The position numbers and the translations under genes are program-made. Below are positions 1-9,713 of a DNA stretch of 37,365 bases, piece after piece. The DNA is taken from NCBI GenBank assembly GCA_013115145.1, contig JAAPAO010000257.1, positions 1 through 37,365 on the forward strand. The letters run 5' to 3'. The notes below the pieces were generated by a model, which worked only from the letters and a program-made list of their open reading frames with translations, did no database searches and had not been told where the DNA came from. Positions within the stretch are counted from its first letter, which is position 1, and the number at the start of each line of letters is the position of its first letter. This DNA comes from Perkinsus chesapeaki. Lineage: Eukaryota > Perkinsozoa > Perkinsida > Perkinsidae.

Positions 1-7
1 CAACTCC

Positions 8-1225
8 ATGAAGCTTATGGTGGTGCCAGGTAGTGAAGATACTGAACGACGATATTGGTGGGCTGCTGATAGAGATATTTCAGAATCAACGCCACCACCA
101 TTTACTACTCAAAGCCAACAGAATGCTTTGAATATTCTACTGAATTGGCCGCCGTGTTACCGGAAGGTCTACTTTAAGGCAGATTTGGAAGATGCATTTT
201 CATCCGTACTAATGCCCGAAGGTATGCTCAGTTATTTTACTGTGAGAGCATATGATGGTGAAGGGGGTCTTCATTATTTCCAACCCCTCTGTTTGGTTCA
301 AGGATGGCGCTATTCTTCAATTATATTCACTCGGTGTGTTGACCATTATCTACGAGAAGTGAGACTTGAGGCTACTAAGAAGTCGTTAGACTTCAAGGTC
401 AAGAATTTTCAGGATGATATCCTGGGAGGTGCTTCCTGCGAGGCCGACGCCATCTCTGGACAAGAATTGGTTACTATAGTTGGTCGCCGACATCATTTCT
501 CAGTGAGCGAGGCAAAAAGTGAACGCGGAGAACGTGTAACTTTCTGTGGCCTGATAACATCAGGCCTCAATACCTTGGCATATCAGGCTGATATGCCAAG
601 CCTTGGCAGCCAAGGTATTGAGGTATCCCCAGTTATTAAAGAAAAGTTTGGACTTTCAGAGAAAGCTGTAGCTGAAAGTATGAAGGAGTACAACAACCTC
701 ACTGATGATGAAGCAAAGAGAAAATGGATCCGGTCTTGGGCAGGCCGCTTCCAATGGTTGAAAAGGTGGTTACCACATGGTTCTCACGAAGTTCTCCAGC
801 GCCTGCATAAACTTACTGCTATGCCCACAAGTGAGGCCGAGAAGCATGTCGAGACATTGTGCCGCAATTATTTCTCTGGTTTGTTATCATTATATGTTAT
901 CGGTGGTTCTTCTCAAACGCCTGTTGTTGGTAGCTGCCTCGTGGTGGATACTAACAAAGATGCCTGGTCTTGTATGTTGTTACAGATCTTCAGTATCCAA
1001 GCCGATCAACTTAGTGAAGCCATTCCGGATGGTCCACGATGGTTGGTGGAGCTCGATCAGCTCACCAAGCAGGTCTGTCATGGACTCGGTATTATACTTC
1101 CTGTTGATCGAGTTGCTATTATGCTTCCTTTAGCTGTAGATGGAAATACACTCTCTCCGCAGGAGATTAAACGGTCATCTACGGTGAAAGAAAGGCCCAC
1201 GTATGATACGTGCTGTTGCTCGTAA
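8..1225 (+). pseudogene. Retrotransposon reverse transcriptase and start of RNase H
   Basis: The open frame runs in from the window edge; the ATG at 8 is only the first in-frame Met. RT motifs are visible. KADLEDAF (residues about 57-64) carries the first catalytic Asp. LVQGWRYSSIIFTR (about 97-109) matches the LPQG block of Ty3-type enzymes. FQDDILGG (134-141) is the YxDD active-site box with Phe in place of Tyr. The tether follows, and then VVDTNKDAWSCML, which resembles the first strand and catalytic Asp of RNase H. The frame then ends in a Cys-rich tail at TGA-free TAA 1223-1225, while homology continues in another frame from 1203. The end is therefore a frameshift, not a natural C terminus. 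Confidence 0.8.
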
Positions 1226-1840
1226 TTTACCTCTGATCACTACTCCTTTGGCTGTGGTAAGTGATAATAAGAACTCTTCGGCATGGTGGAACGAAATCGA
1301 GCTGGACTACGCTGACTCTGAAGAAGAATATCGCTGTCTGCTACTTTACCAAAGAACGGTTTGGGTTACTTTATGGAGCAGCCGAGATGGTTGTGTATCC
1401 TATATCGATGCGATAGCTCGAGGTGTGCACGATGATGATAACCATGAAGACCGTGACATTCATATGGGCCCAGATCCTTTACACCAAGCTATAACTACTA
1501 TCGTCGACAATGATCAGTCTGATCAACTCCGGGTGGTCGACGAGGATGGACAAGATACTCTGGAGTTTGTGGTTGCCCCTTGCCTTTTCGGTCTTGACTT
1601 TGATCTTCAAAAGGTAAAAGAAGATCAGGGAAGGTGTCCGGCGTGTATATCTTTTGAGGCACAGCAAGGCTTCGTTAAAACTGACAACATTCTCTACCGT
1701 GAACAGCGATTTGATGAATACGGACGTCTGCAACGACAACTGGTTATTCCTTCATCTTGGATCGACTGGGTTGTTCGCAGGTATCGCAAGGTCATAAGCG
1801 CACACATGCTTCTGGGCGGCAGTCAAAGTCCTGGCTACAA
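1203..1840 (+). pseudogene. Retrotransposon RNase H remainder and integrase zinc-binding region
   Basis: This frame takes up where the RT frame breaks. It contains VVSDNKNSSAWWN and a DAIARG motif, which resemble the later RNase H blocks (the family ends in ADALSR). It then leads into the integrase N-terminal domain, with an AHMLLGG segment like the histidine part of the HHCC zinc finger. The matching cysteines (CPTCQKV) are read in the next frame, near 1895. The zinc finger is thus split by a second frameshift at roughly 1810-1850. The open frame itself continues to 2036, but beyond about 1840 it is out of register with the homology. Confidence 0.6.
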
Positions 1841-2995
1841 CGATGGTGCTGGTTCTCTAAGATGGGCACAAAATGCCGATGGGCCAAGACTACATGCCCT
1901 ACATGTCAGAAGGTTAATAGTGAAGGTCGTCTTGAAGTCCCACACTCGACGAGATTCCCTGATCCTAAAGCATTTAAAGCTTGGTATCGTGTTGGTGTGG
2001 ACGGTGTTGTTATTAAGCGTGGTTGTCTATTTTTAACTGCTACGTGTTCATTCAGTGGATATATGGATTTTACTATTATCAATTCGACGGATGCTGCCAG
2101 TTTTATCCGAGGACTCTCCATACTATTTGTGAGAAATGGATATCCAATAGAAGTCCAAAGTGATGGTGAATTCGGCTCAAAAGAGATTCAAGATTGGGCT
2201 AAGTCTGCTAACATCAAATGGTTTATTGGTCCGCCCAATCATGGTCAAACTGGAGGTTTTTATGAGAGAAGACACAGATGTCTGTTGGAGTGTCTACTTC
2301 GATGGTTAGCAGATGTACCTACGGTACAATGGGATGACGAATTATTATTACAGAATGTGAGATGGATGATAAATCACACTGAAATTGGTGAATCCCAGCT
2401 AACTCCTATGATGATAATGTGGGGACGCATTTGCGAACTCCCATGTATGAGATTTATGACAGATGGCAATGATGATACCTCTACACAGGCTGTTTCGGAT
2501 CCAGAGTTGTATGACTTGGTAATAGCTGCTGGCCGTGTGAATCGTGAACATCAGTACCTTACAGCTAAATTTGTGGAATGTTGGCTAGATGAGCGAGAAC
2601 GTAATCATCCTGTTCTACGTTATGATAGTGGTCTACGTGCTGGTATGTGGGTAATGGTTTATACTCAAAGAAGTTATAAACTGAGTCCGTGCTGGCGTGG
2701 TCCCTACAGGATATCAGCTATTAAGAGTCGACATGTACTGCTTACAACTGAACGAGGTGCTGAATTTCATCATGTTGGTAACTGCAAGAAGTTTAATTTT
2801 GCTAAAGCACAACCTGCTGATGAGGCTAAGCAAAACGACAACAAAGAAGTTGATGCTGGAAATGAGGAAGATCGGCAACCAGAACCCCAACCCAGAGCAA
2901 AGCGACAAGCTGCTATGCTTAGTGAGAGCCGTACCAGCAATTTGCTGAGAGATGAGCGAAGAGCAGTTATATCTAAGAGACGTCGAGTCGAGTAG
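1757..2995 (+). pseudogene. Retrotransposon integrase catalytic core and C-terminal module
   Basis: The frame contains the CC half of the zinc finger (CPTCQKV, residues 47-53), then the DDE core. VGVDGV supplies the first Asp (82), QSDGEFGS the second (136), and GGFYERRHR the Glu (170). The Asp-Glu spacing is close to the classic D-D(35)-E. NHGQTGG before the Glu matches the family pattern. The C terminus has WRGPYRI, the GPY/F module of Ty3/gypsy integrases, and then a charged tail ending at TAG 2993-2995. All three catalytic residues are present, so this portion looks intact. The first 25 or so codons are out-of-register read-in. Confidence 0.85.
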
Positions 2996-3014
2996 TCTAT
3001 TCTATGGGGGGGAT

Positions 3015-3178
3015 TGTAGAGATTGTCCCAGATATGATATCTCATCCCACAATAATTGTCCCATTCTCTGTGTTGTGCATAGCGTGACGCTAGTGCCTTG
3101 TAATGCAATTTTATGAACGTAATAAGTTAAGTTCTCCTCTCAAGATTGTATTTTATTGGGTTCGGATAATTCACTACA
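3015..3178 (+). repeat. Probable 3' LTR (164 bp)
   Basis: Twenty bases after the integrase stop there is a G-rich purine run (3006-3013) that could serve as polypurine tract. It is followed by TGTAG at 3015-3019. A matching inverted end CTACA closes at 3178, giving a short LTR with TG..CA termini. The 5' LTR and target duplication are outside the window, so the right boundary is inferred only from the inverted termini. Confidence 0.5.
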
Positions 3179-3823
3179 CTTTGCTCAGACACGATGAATT
3201 CAAATTCGGAACAGAGAGGAATGAAATAACCCCAGGCAAGGTGACGCGTCAATTATTATATCCCCACCGGTAAGGTTGAGTCAGCCTCCTACATGCTTAT
3301 CTAGAATGTGTAATCCAGATGGATATTGCAAATCTGGTATGGCGCATCAGGGAGCTCCATCGCCCTGGATATCTCACCTTCACTTTCATGGACTTTCGTA
3401 GAGATCCTCTGCTGTGGACTCTACTGTGGGCTACCCAAACTGAACCTCGAATCACCGAGCAGTAGGCCTTTCTTTTGAGGAAGATCTTCGCTCGTAATTG
3501 CAGCGGCTTCGGTGGGGTGGTTATTATTTGGCGAAGAAGAGATTGTGTTGTAATGCAAGCCTCATGGCGTAGCTCGTTATCTAACCATTAAAGGTAGCTC
3601 AATCTGATGATCAAGATGTGTTCAATAATCATCTCCACTAATAATCACAATAATCATAATAAATATGATGATTATAATGTACAGATAATTTAGTAATATC
3701 TCAAATGAGGCATGCGGTGCGCCACCCCAAGGCGCCGACTCGCTGCCAGCGGCACGGCGCGCAACTCCTCACTTGCTTTAAACAAGTTTTCGTAGGTTAA
3801 GTTAAAACTTATACTCTAAACGG
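3179..3823. other. Intergenic stretch after the LTR
   Basis: No gene is supported. About 3610-3700 is A+T rich with repeated AATAATCA-like words. A short G+C-rich block lies at 3718-3765. It may contain the promoter of the secreted-protein gene at 3824. Confidence 0.4.
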
Positions 3824-4131
3824 ATGAAGATGTATCATAGCTCGATATTACTGCCATTTTATGTGCTGGTAGCATCGGCTGAGTTAGTCTATAGAGAATA
3901 CAAACGTGGCGATAAGTGTGACACGCCCGAATTTGACGTATGTCTTGAAGTGGGAGGCATCCCCTGCTACTTAGCAGTGGATTCCACCAAGAGGAACGTG
4001 GGTTGTGTGATACGTATTTGCCTTAGAAACTGCTGCTGTGTATGTTTCAGGCTATTGTTGGATTAATCAAGTTGTACATACCCTACAGATTCCCAAGAAA
4101 TGATGACATTGCCCTCAGGGGGAGAATGTGA
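3824..4131 (+). CDS. Small secreted protein, two exons, unrecognised family
   Basis: The ATG at 3824 opens a hydrophobic N-terminal segment (residues 1-20, ending SAEL) that looks like a cleavable signal peptide. A Cys-bearing segment follows, with YKRGDKCDTPEF and two further cysteines. Exon 1 is 3824-3997 and exon 2 is 4051-4131. The 53-nt intron is GT..TTTCAG and keeps the phase, giving an 84-residue protein. Read through without splicing, the frame would end in a Cys-rich tail at 4066. The sequence at the stop also forms a canonical donor (GTGAGT, 4128), so the gene may continue into further exons that I cannot place. A possible decayed relative lies near 6060-6360. Function unknown. Confidence 0.45.
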
Positions 4132-6060
4132 GTGAATGATTATCCACCAATATCTTTCAAATGTTTTCTAAAGTCACGCTGCGGCAGTGTGCGTGTGTGT
4201 GAGTTTAAGTCAAAAGCCAGAAATGGCATATTTATCCATCCTATGTGCCAAGAGTTTAATAACTTTACTGTTTTGTCACTGTATGGTTCACGCTGCAGCA
4301 GTATGCGGCATGTTGTGATGCGTGTCACGTCTCAGGCGTAACCCGGAAGAGAAAGGACAGTTCGGTTACATAAGCAGGGTGAGCCATCAAAGACATGATG
4401 TTTATATTCGTTCACGTTCGAAGCCTCCAGAGTTTCCTCGTAATACTGCCAGTGATTATACTTATGCTGTCTATAGGTCATCGCTTAGTACCGATATTTC
4501 TATTTCAATAACGCTCACTCCATTCAGGCCTGTAGACTGTGCATTTTGAACTTTACCAGTAGGCTATTTGCATGATGTATTTGCGTGTACGGCATTTTGC
4601 CTTTCGACGTGCTGGTCCTCAGGTTTGGGTTAACGCAACCTACCGTAGGCAGGGAATTGCAACCGTCCTGGTAGATTACGGCATTAGAAGGGTAGGCACG
4701 TCCATTTCGAACACATCAACTACGACGTGATTCTCAAAATCTTGCCCTGCCAGAGACCGGGCCTCTGGCAAGGCGAGATTCTGAGCATCACTGGTCTCTG
4801 AGACCCCTGCTCGTAGGCAACGCAAGAGTCTTTACTACGGGGCAATAGGTTTCCTAGGCGTAGCACGAGGGTTCTCCCAGTCAAACAAGAAGGTCTTAAA
4901 CGAAACCGCTGGGATGATTGTTCTGCTTGTTTCTTAGACCCGCATGAATATAGACTGTATTTCAGGGTAGAGGGGCAACGGGTACGCTAGCTATGGGCTT
5001 ATTTGTTAATGAAATCAGCACGGCCGCAATCGAGTTGTACAAGAAACTATGTTTCGTAGAGGTTCTGAGTAGGTTAAGGTCTAGAATGTCCGCAAGTTAC
5101 TCTCTTTTCTCAGAGGAAGGTAATGAGTATACATTCGCCTTTTACTATGTAGACATTAAGGCCGGGCCAACGCCCCGCTGGATACGATCACAGACCATAA
5201 GCTTCATCGGCAATAAGTATCTCTGATGCGTCGATTGCGGACGATGCCATGGTCTGGCCCACTCAGTTCTGTCTCTCATTGACATTGGTGTCAGTCCGTA
5301 TATGTGACCGTTATTGTAGGAATCGTCGCCATTAGGCCCTCATGGCATTTTTAATGATCAGAGTGACCGCGGTTACAGCAGTGCAGCACTGCCAGTGCTA
5401 TTCCCGCAGGAGCTCTGGCTTTGTATCAGCTGATCGTTGTCTCTCATACCTCCTAAGACTTGAGTTTCCACAAGTCCAAAAAATAATTTTGCGAGTATGC
5501 TTCGGACTTCAGAGATCTGGGGGAATGTACGCAGTGCCGAGAATGCAAAGGCTTTGCATCTTGTATTTCATCAAATAAAGATTAGCTGTGGTGTAGATTC
5601 GTCGTAAATAACGACTCGTCATTTCTGTGGAATACAGGTGGGCAAATCGATTCAAACAACGTAGCCAAAAGAGCACACAGTGTGGGATTAAACTTGTTAG
5701 CAACTGTAGCAAGAATGGGCGGTTGCTTATTTAGATACCAACGTTGAAATCTCCAGAGCTTGAGGGAATGTTGGTCGAACAGAGTCTGTTCAACAGACGG
5801 TCTGTTACTGACCCCACAATGTTGGTTCGAAAAGGGGTGTGTCATTTGTGATGCATTGAAACAGCCTCCCTCGAGCCTCTACTGAGTTGAGATCAACACG
5901 TATTATGTTTAACGTGTTGGTCGGATACGGTTTATTGCCGAGCTGAGCGTGATTCAACAATAAAGTCACCAAATATCGACAGGCAGTTCCTGAATAGCTC
6001 TGAAATGACGCCAAAGATTGTGTCTTGTGTCTTTCGACAAGACAGCTGATCTCGGCTACA
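4132..6060. other. Long stretch without a supported gene
   Basis: Only short open frames occur, for example 4993-5226 (77 codons), none with a recognisable domain. The region holds a direct repeat of about 20 bases (4174-4193 and 4288-4307, 17 identical), a 27-bp imperfect inverted repeat (4729-4789), a 13-bp palindrome (4793-4805) and a cluster of 15-bp palindromes (5777-5798). Extra exons of the gene at 3824 cannot be excluded. Confidence 0.4.
4729..4789. repeat. 27-bp inverted repeat, 7-bp loop
   Basis: Left arm 4729-4755 and right arm 4763-4789 are reverse complements at 23 of 27 positions, separated by seven bases. The core CTGCCAGAG / CTCTGGCA is perfect. A second small palindrome, GGTCTC-T-GAGACC, follows at 4793-4805. 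Confidence 0.75.
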
Positions 6061-6363
6061 CTTCCACTTTCAGTATTGTTGCCCTTTTTAAACTCTTATT
6101 GACTGAACGTGTTATCTGTCGAAACTATCAGAAGGGTGATTCTTCCACATATCCCCGGATATTATCCCGACTCTGGGTTCGAGGAATGCGAAGGGAGAGG
6201 AGAGAATGCATTGAGATGGATCTACCTTTTACCTTCGAAGGCGAAGAGGAGAGTAACCTCGTGGCGAGAATTCCATACTAGATACCCCATACAACCGTTG
6301 CCGCTTCTTGCCGTGTCCCACCCAAATGAATTGTCAACACAATTCTCCCTCCCTTGGCGATGA
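6061..6363 (+). pseudogene. Possible decayed copy of the 3824 secreted-protein gene
   Basis: Two overlapping frames at 6061-6363 together resemble the protein at 3824. ERVICRNYQKGD aligns with ELVYREYKRGD, and a hydrophobic run precedes it in both. The remainder (GFEECEGRGENALRW) lies in the neighbouring frame, implying a frameshift near 6150. The similarity covers only about a dozen positions by eye, so this is a weak call. The alternative is chance similarity in non-coding DNA. Confidence 0.25.
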
Positions 6364-6366
6364 ATC

Positions 6367-6511
6367 TGATCATGCTCCTACCGAGTGTTAGTCTGTTTGA
6401 AGTTTATACTATAAACTGTCATCTAGCAAGGGCTAAACATGCCCTAAGATCAACTTGCACTCTCGCAATCATCTAACACTCGGTGGGACCTTCTCCCAAG
6501 TCCCATGATCA
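6367..6511. repeat. Nested inverted repeats beyond the DIRS element
   Basis: A perfect 12-bp inverted repeat (ACCGAGTGTTAG 6380-6391 with its complement 6473-6484) sits inside a second 8-bp pair (TGATCATG 6367-6374 and CATGATCA 6504-6511). The order is outer-inner-inner-outer, so both could pair in one stem with a loop of about 80 bases. It may be an outer terminal structure of the adjacent element or a MITE-like insertion. Confidence 0.6.
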
Positions 6512-6545
6512 GAAATTGATCAGCCAAGAGGAACCAGAGTGTGGG

Positions 6546-6564
6546 TCCCTCAACGGTTGAGGGA
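6546..6564. repeat. 19-bp perfect palindrome
   Basis: TCCCTCAAC-G-GTTGAGGGA has 9-bp arms around one base. It shares the CTCAAC/GTTGAG word with the centre of the larger palindrome two bases further on, suggesting a common origin. Confidence 0.8.
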
Positions 6565-7724
6565 TCGCCAATTACGGAAGGGATCAAGATGGTTGAGGCT
6601 CAACCATCTTGATCCCTTCCGTAATTGGCGCCTGTGCTGGCTCCGTTGGGTCGTCTCCGGGCCTGACATCGCCTCTCTCTCGCATTTTCCCCTCATTTTT
6701 TTCTTAGCATTTGTGCCACTCCGATCTTCTACCGACTTCCCGCTTGTAACCCGAGCAGTGTTGCCTCCTAACACCCCTGGTATCTGTCTCTCGGTTACTC
6801 TCCGGGAGTAGTCCGCCGAATCACATATGTAACTCTCCCTCGCATATCGATCAATAACATCCGATTTCCATCGACCGAATACTTTCGCGCTTTGTTTGGC
6901 AATTCCCGCTTCCAGGTGGCCTTGCGTTCCTCCAACTCGGAAGCTATGGAGAGAGCACAACTCCGCCTGAGTGACCCCTGCATTCTTTAGATCTTTCCTG
7001 AAGATTTCCCGTAACTTTCCCTGATCTCACTGCTCCCCCTTCTCGTCCATGAATACTAGGTCGTTCTTCGTTGCCCCCTCCTTTCCTCGCAATGATATCA
7101 TGAGCATTAGGGTATGCACTGGGCAACCACGTCTATCTGTCTGCTCAACACAGGTACATGCCTGCGCTCTTCCACAACCCTGCCCTTTCTGGTCATTCTT
7201 TGTAACTTCAAATCGAATCGTTGCTGTGTCCTTCTTGATACCCACCTGTCTTATCCTTGAGCTCACCACCTCTATCCCTCTCATCATATAACACCATCCT
7301 ACCAAATACGCAGCTGATCTGGATATTTCTAACTTCGATCCTTTCTCCATCATCCTTCTAACTTTCAGGACAGCTTCCAAGGATATCGGTTTCGCACCTT
7401 CATCCGGCCCTATTCCCCTAACACAGGCTCTCTTTATCCTCCGTATATTCCCCTTTTCTGCTAGTGTAAAAGTTATTCCCTGCATCTCAGCGGTAGCGGT
7501 AACTGCATCGATATACACGTTTACAGATCTATTATCTATCTCATCTATGGATCTTCCCAAACTTCACCGGATAAGGATTAGACCCCGCCTGGCCTACTAT
7601 AGTCTTATACATTTTTATTCTCGATCTCATAGAATTCACAGTGGAAGCCGCATAATATATACCCCTCAACTCAGTCAGTGCCTCCTGTCTGGCCAAAGCT
7701 GGGTCACCCCGACCCTCCATAGTC
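6550..7724 (-). pseudogene. DIRS-type tyrosine recombinase
   Basis: The N-terminal core-binding part is read from about 7724 to 7550 (LARQEALTELRGIYYAAS). The frame then shifts near 7550. The catalytic part follows: MMRGIEVVSS holds the first catalytic Arg, and VTKNDQKGQGCG with a CTC..CPVHTL Cys/His patch is typical of DIRS recombinases. A single in-frame TGA (7027-7029) interrupts it. After the stop, the same frame continues with HSFRVGG (the H-x-x-R box) and GRWKSDVIDRY (Trp plus the nucleophilic Tyr). All recognisable catalytic residues R, H, R, W, Y survive. The frame then runs on into the palindrome, and its true C terminus is unclear. These enzymes insert the circular cDNA of DIRS elements in place of a DDE integrase. 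Confidence 0.85.
6566..6630. repeat. 65-bp perfect palindrome at the 3' side of the DIRS element
   Basis: Left arm 6566-6597 and right arm 6599-6630 are exact 32-base reverse complements around a single G at 6598. It lies at the end of the recombinase reading frame. A single strand would fold into a hairpin with almost no loop. Confidence 0.95.
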
Positions 7725-8186
7725 TTTTCTCAGTCACAGTAGGGAAAGACACAAAATAAAACCTGAAAGCAAAACATTGCACAAACGCTCGGGTCTGAAT
7801 AACGCATCCCCCCAACAACCCAAACAAGCTGTCATGACCGCTTGTATTGGGCTTACAGACGCGAGCTAGTCCCTTCGTGACCCTGCCTTGGACTACAACG
7901 CCCCAACTTAGTGCATGAGCATTCTTGACGGTCAAACTTGACCACCATGAAGCCGGTACCGTCAGCTTAACACCTACCTTTTCTTTTCAAGTCAACGCAT
8001 CACCTTGCATCACCAGAAATAATTCTTCCACTACCTCAGTGGTTTTAGGACTTGATTGTCTAACACCCTACAGCGACCTCACACAACCTTAGAACTCATT
8101 CAACCTTGTGGTCACCTCGACCAACATGAGAACACGACGCTGTTAACCTAGAAACTGAAACTACCTGCGATCGGCTTTCAACCACG

Positions 8187-8220
8187 GCCAGTGGTCCACT
8201 GACCGGCTCCGTGAGCCGGT
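8187..8220. repeat. Paired hairpins between RNase H and recombinase
   Basis: Two small inverted repeats abut: CAGTGG-T-CCACTG (8189-8201) and ACCGGCT-CCGTG-AGCCGGT (8202-8220). In the element's sense they lie about 50 bases after the RNase H stop and 460 bases before the recombinase N terminus. They could be a transcript structure or a remnant of an internal control region. Confidence 0.65.
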
Positions 8221-8272
8221 ATCTCATGGATACTGAGCTGTATCTCATAGACCCACCTACTGCGACCGAACT

Positions 8273-8765
8273 TTATGCATCTTCCAGAAACTTCGAAAGA
8301 TCGCGGAGGGGGCACCTTGCCTCAGGCACTCCAATTAGCTCAGCAGGCATCACAGCTCCCAACTGTAGCCGACTCAGCGCATCGGCCCAACATTTGTGTA
8401 ATCCTTCGATGTGCTCGACATGCATATCCAGCACCTGACTGCTCCTAGCCCCGTCATAAGCCAGCTCCATAGCAATCTCATTAATGACCTCTGATCTCGA
8501 CTTCATCTTCACGGCCGATGAGATCGCAACAACCGAGTCGGACCGCACCATGATAGGAACATCTCTAGGCCATCTGCCCGCCCAAAGTCGCGTGCCAACC
8601 AGTATCGCCAGTAACTCCATAGCATTCTGGTACCCAATTCCCCCAATTCCTTTCCAACAAGCGTCAACCACCATCATAGTACCGGGAGTGACGGAAGAAA
8701 TCAATGGGAACCTTCTTACTAAGTACTTGCCATCCTCTTCATCAGCTTCTTCAATGAAATCCCGC
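8273..8765 (-). pseudogene. DIRS-like RNase H
   Basis: In sense order the frame has VVDACWKGIGGIGY (first catalytic Asp), MELLAILVG (Glu), VRSDSVVAI (second Asp) and KCWADALSRL (final Asp box, ADALSRL being a hallmark of retroelement RNase H). It ends at 8273. The homology starts upstream of the first Met of the frame: EEADEEDGKYLV is read in the same frame from about 8765, where the RT frame shifts into this one. RNase H removes RNA from the RNA-DNA hybrid during cDNA synthesis. Confidence 0.8.
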
Positions 8766-9607
8766 CGACAGACCAGCGCACTGGATTAATCACGACTGCC
8801 TTCCGCCCTTTCCTCTCCGTTCTTGCCAAGCAAGCCCAGAGAGGAGCGACGAAGGATGCCAGCTGCCTTGCCACCTGGCTTATCCAAGTTAGTTTACCGG
8901 AAATGGTTCTCATTCTCGCCACGCTAATAGCCGGCGCATGTAAGCAAACTTGCAACATATCCTTAATTTTCGTCAGCTTCTCAACAGGAACATACACCAC
9001 AATAGCATCCTTCGCAATTTCCAGCACCCGGCCGATCCACTTGACTTTGGTACCACATTGTCCCTTCTTACATGAGAAGGGACATCCAAAGCATTCCCAC
9101 AACAACAGTGGCAAACAAACCAGTTGCCGTCTCCGACCTTCATCCTCCACAAATACGGAAATTATTGGGTCGTTAACATACGTGTTAATTCTGCCCTCTC
9201 GGCCGTCAGGACTCAACATTGCAGCTTCTCGTCCCCACAGTAGTGGGGATGAGGAGAAACCAAACTGTAAGCAGTCGTATAAGATATAGATGGAAATAGC
9301 ACACACACCACCGCAACTCCTGCTTCGCAGTGGGGATTAGTTTGAAAGCCGAACGAAAATCGACCACAAGAAACAAACTGTTATCACTACTGACTGGTCT
9401 CCCTGCAGTCATTTCCTTCCAGTCCCTTACCACATCGATAATCCGAGGCAGCTCCACCGTTTCGCTCGTGCTTACCAACTCGTTAATTCCACTCTCGGAG
9501 CCGTCGACTATCATACGATACTTCATCGTCCCTTGGTCATCGACGCCCTTCTCCGCCAAAGCAATTTTCGATACAACAAAAGACTCACCCCGTAGTTCCT
9601 GTATCAA
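8719..9607 (-). pseudogene. DIRS-like reverse transcriptase
   Basis: Two frames make one RT. From 9607: KYRMIVDGS and FLVVDFRSAFKLIP, the latter containing the first catalytic Asp. The frame shifts near 9300, inside a short TG repeat. Then FGFSSSPLLWGREAAML and TYVNDPIISVF follow. The last should be the YxDD box but reads YVND, so the first active-site Asp has become Asn. KKGQCGTKVKWIG then matches the block common after the active site in DIRS enzymes. The altered Asp alone would be expected to abolish polymerisation. Confidence 0.8.
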
Positions 9608-9713
9608 GTCATCATACGAGTAGAAGAAGAAGCGGCAAAGCCCTCCTCCTCCTCAGCCGTCGCTCCTCCTCAAACAGATCCATTGTCGCAGTAGGGTTGT
9701 TTTGAAGGATCCA

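Larger units (their letters stand above)
1..3178 (+). mobile_element. Ty3/gypsy-like LTR retrotransposon, 3' part
   Basis: The left edge holds the pol end of an LTR retrotransposon in the order reverse transcriptase, RNase H, integrase, then a purine-rich tract and a probable 3' LTR. This domain order is that of Ty3/gypsy (and BEL/Pao) elements and excludes Ty1/copia, where integrase comes first. Gag, protease and the 5' LTR lie outside the window. The coding frame changes near 1205-1225 and again between about 1810 and 1850, so the copy cannot make one uninterrupted pol unless these are sequencing errors or programmed shifts. The integrase C-terminal module is complete. Confidence 0.85.

Noticed and set aside
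4174-4307. Direct repeat of about 20 bases (17 identical) 114 bases apart.
   Set aside because: Too short and only two copies; not enough to call a duplication.
4993-5226. 77-codon + strand frame with ATG.
   Set aside because: No signal peptide, domain or convincing splice sites; could be an exon of the 3824 gene but nothing ties it there.
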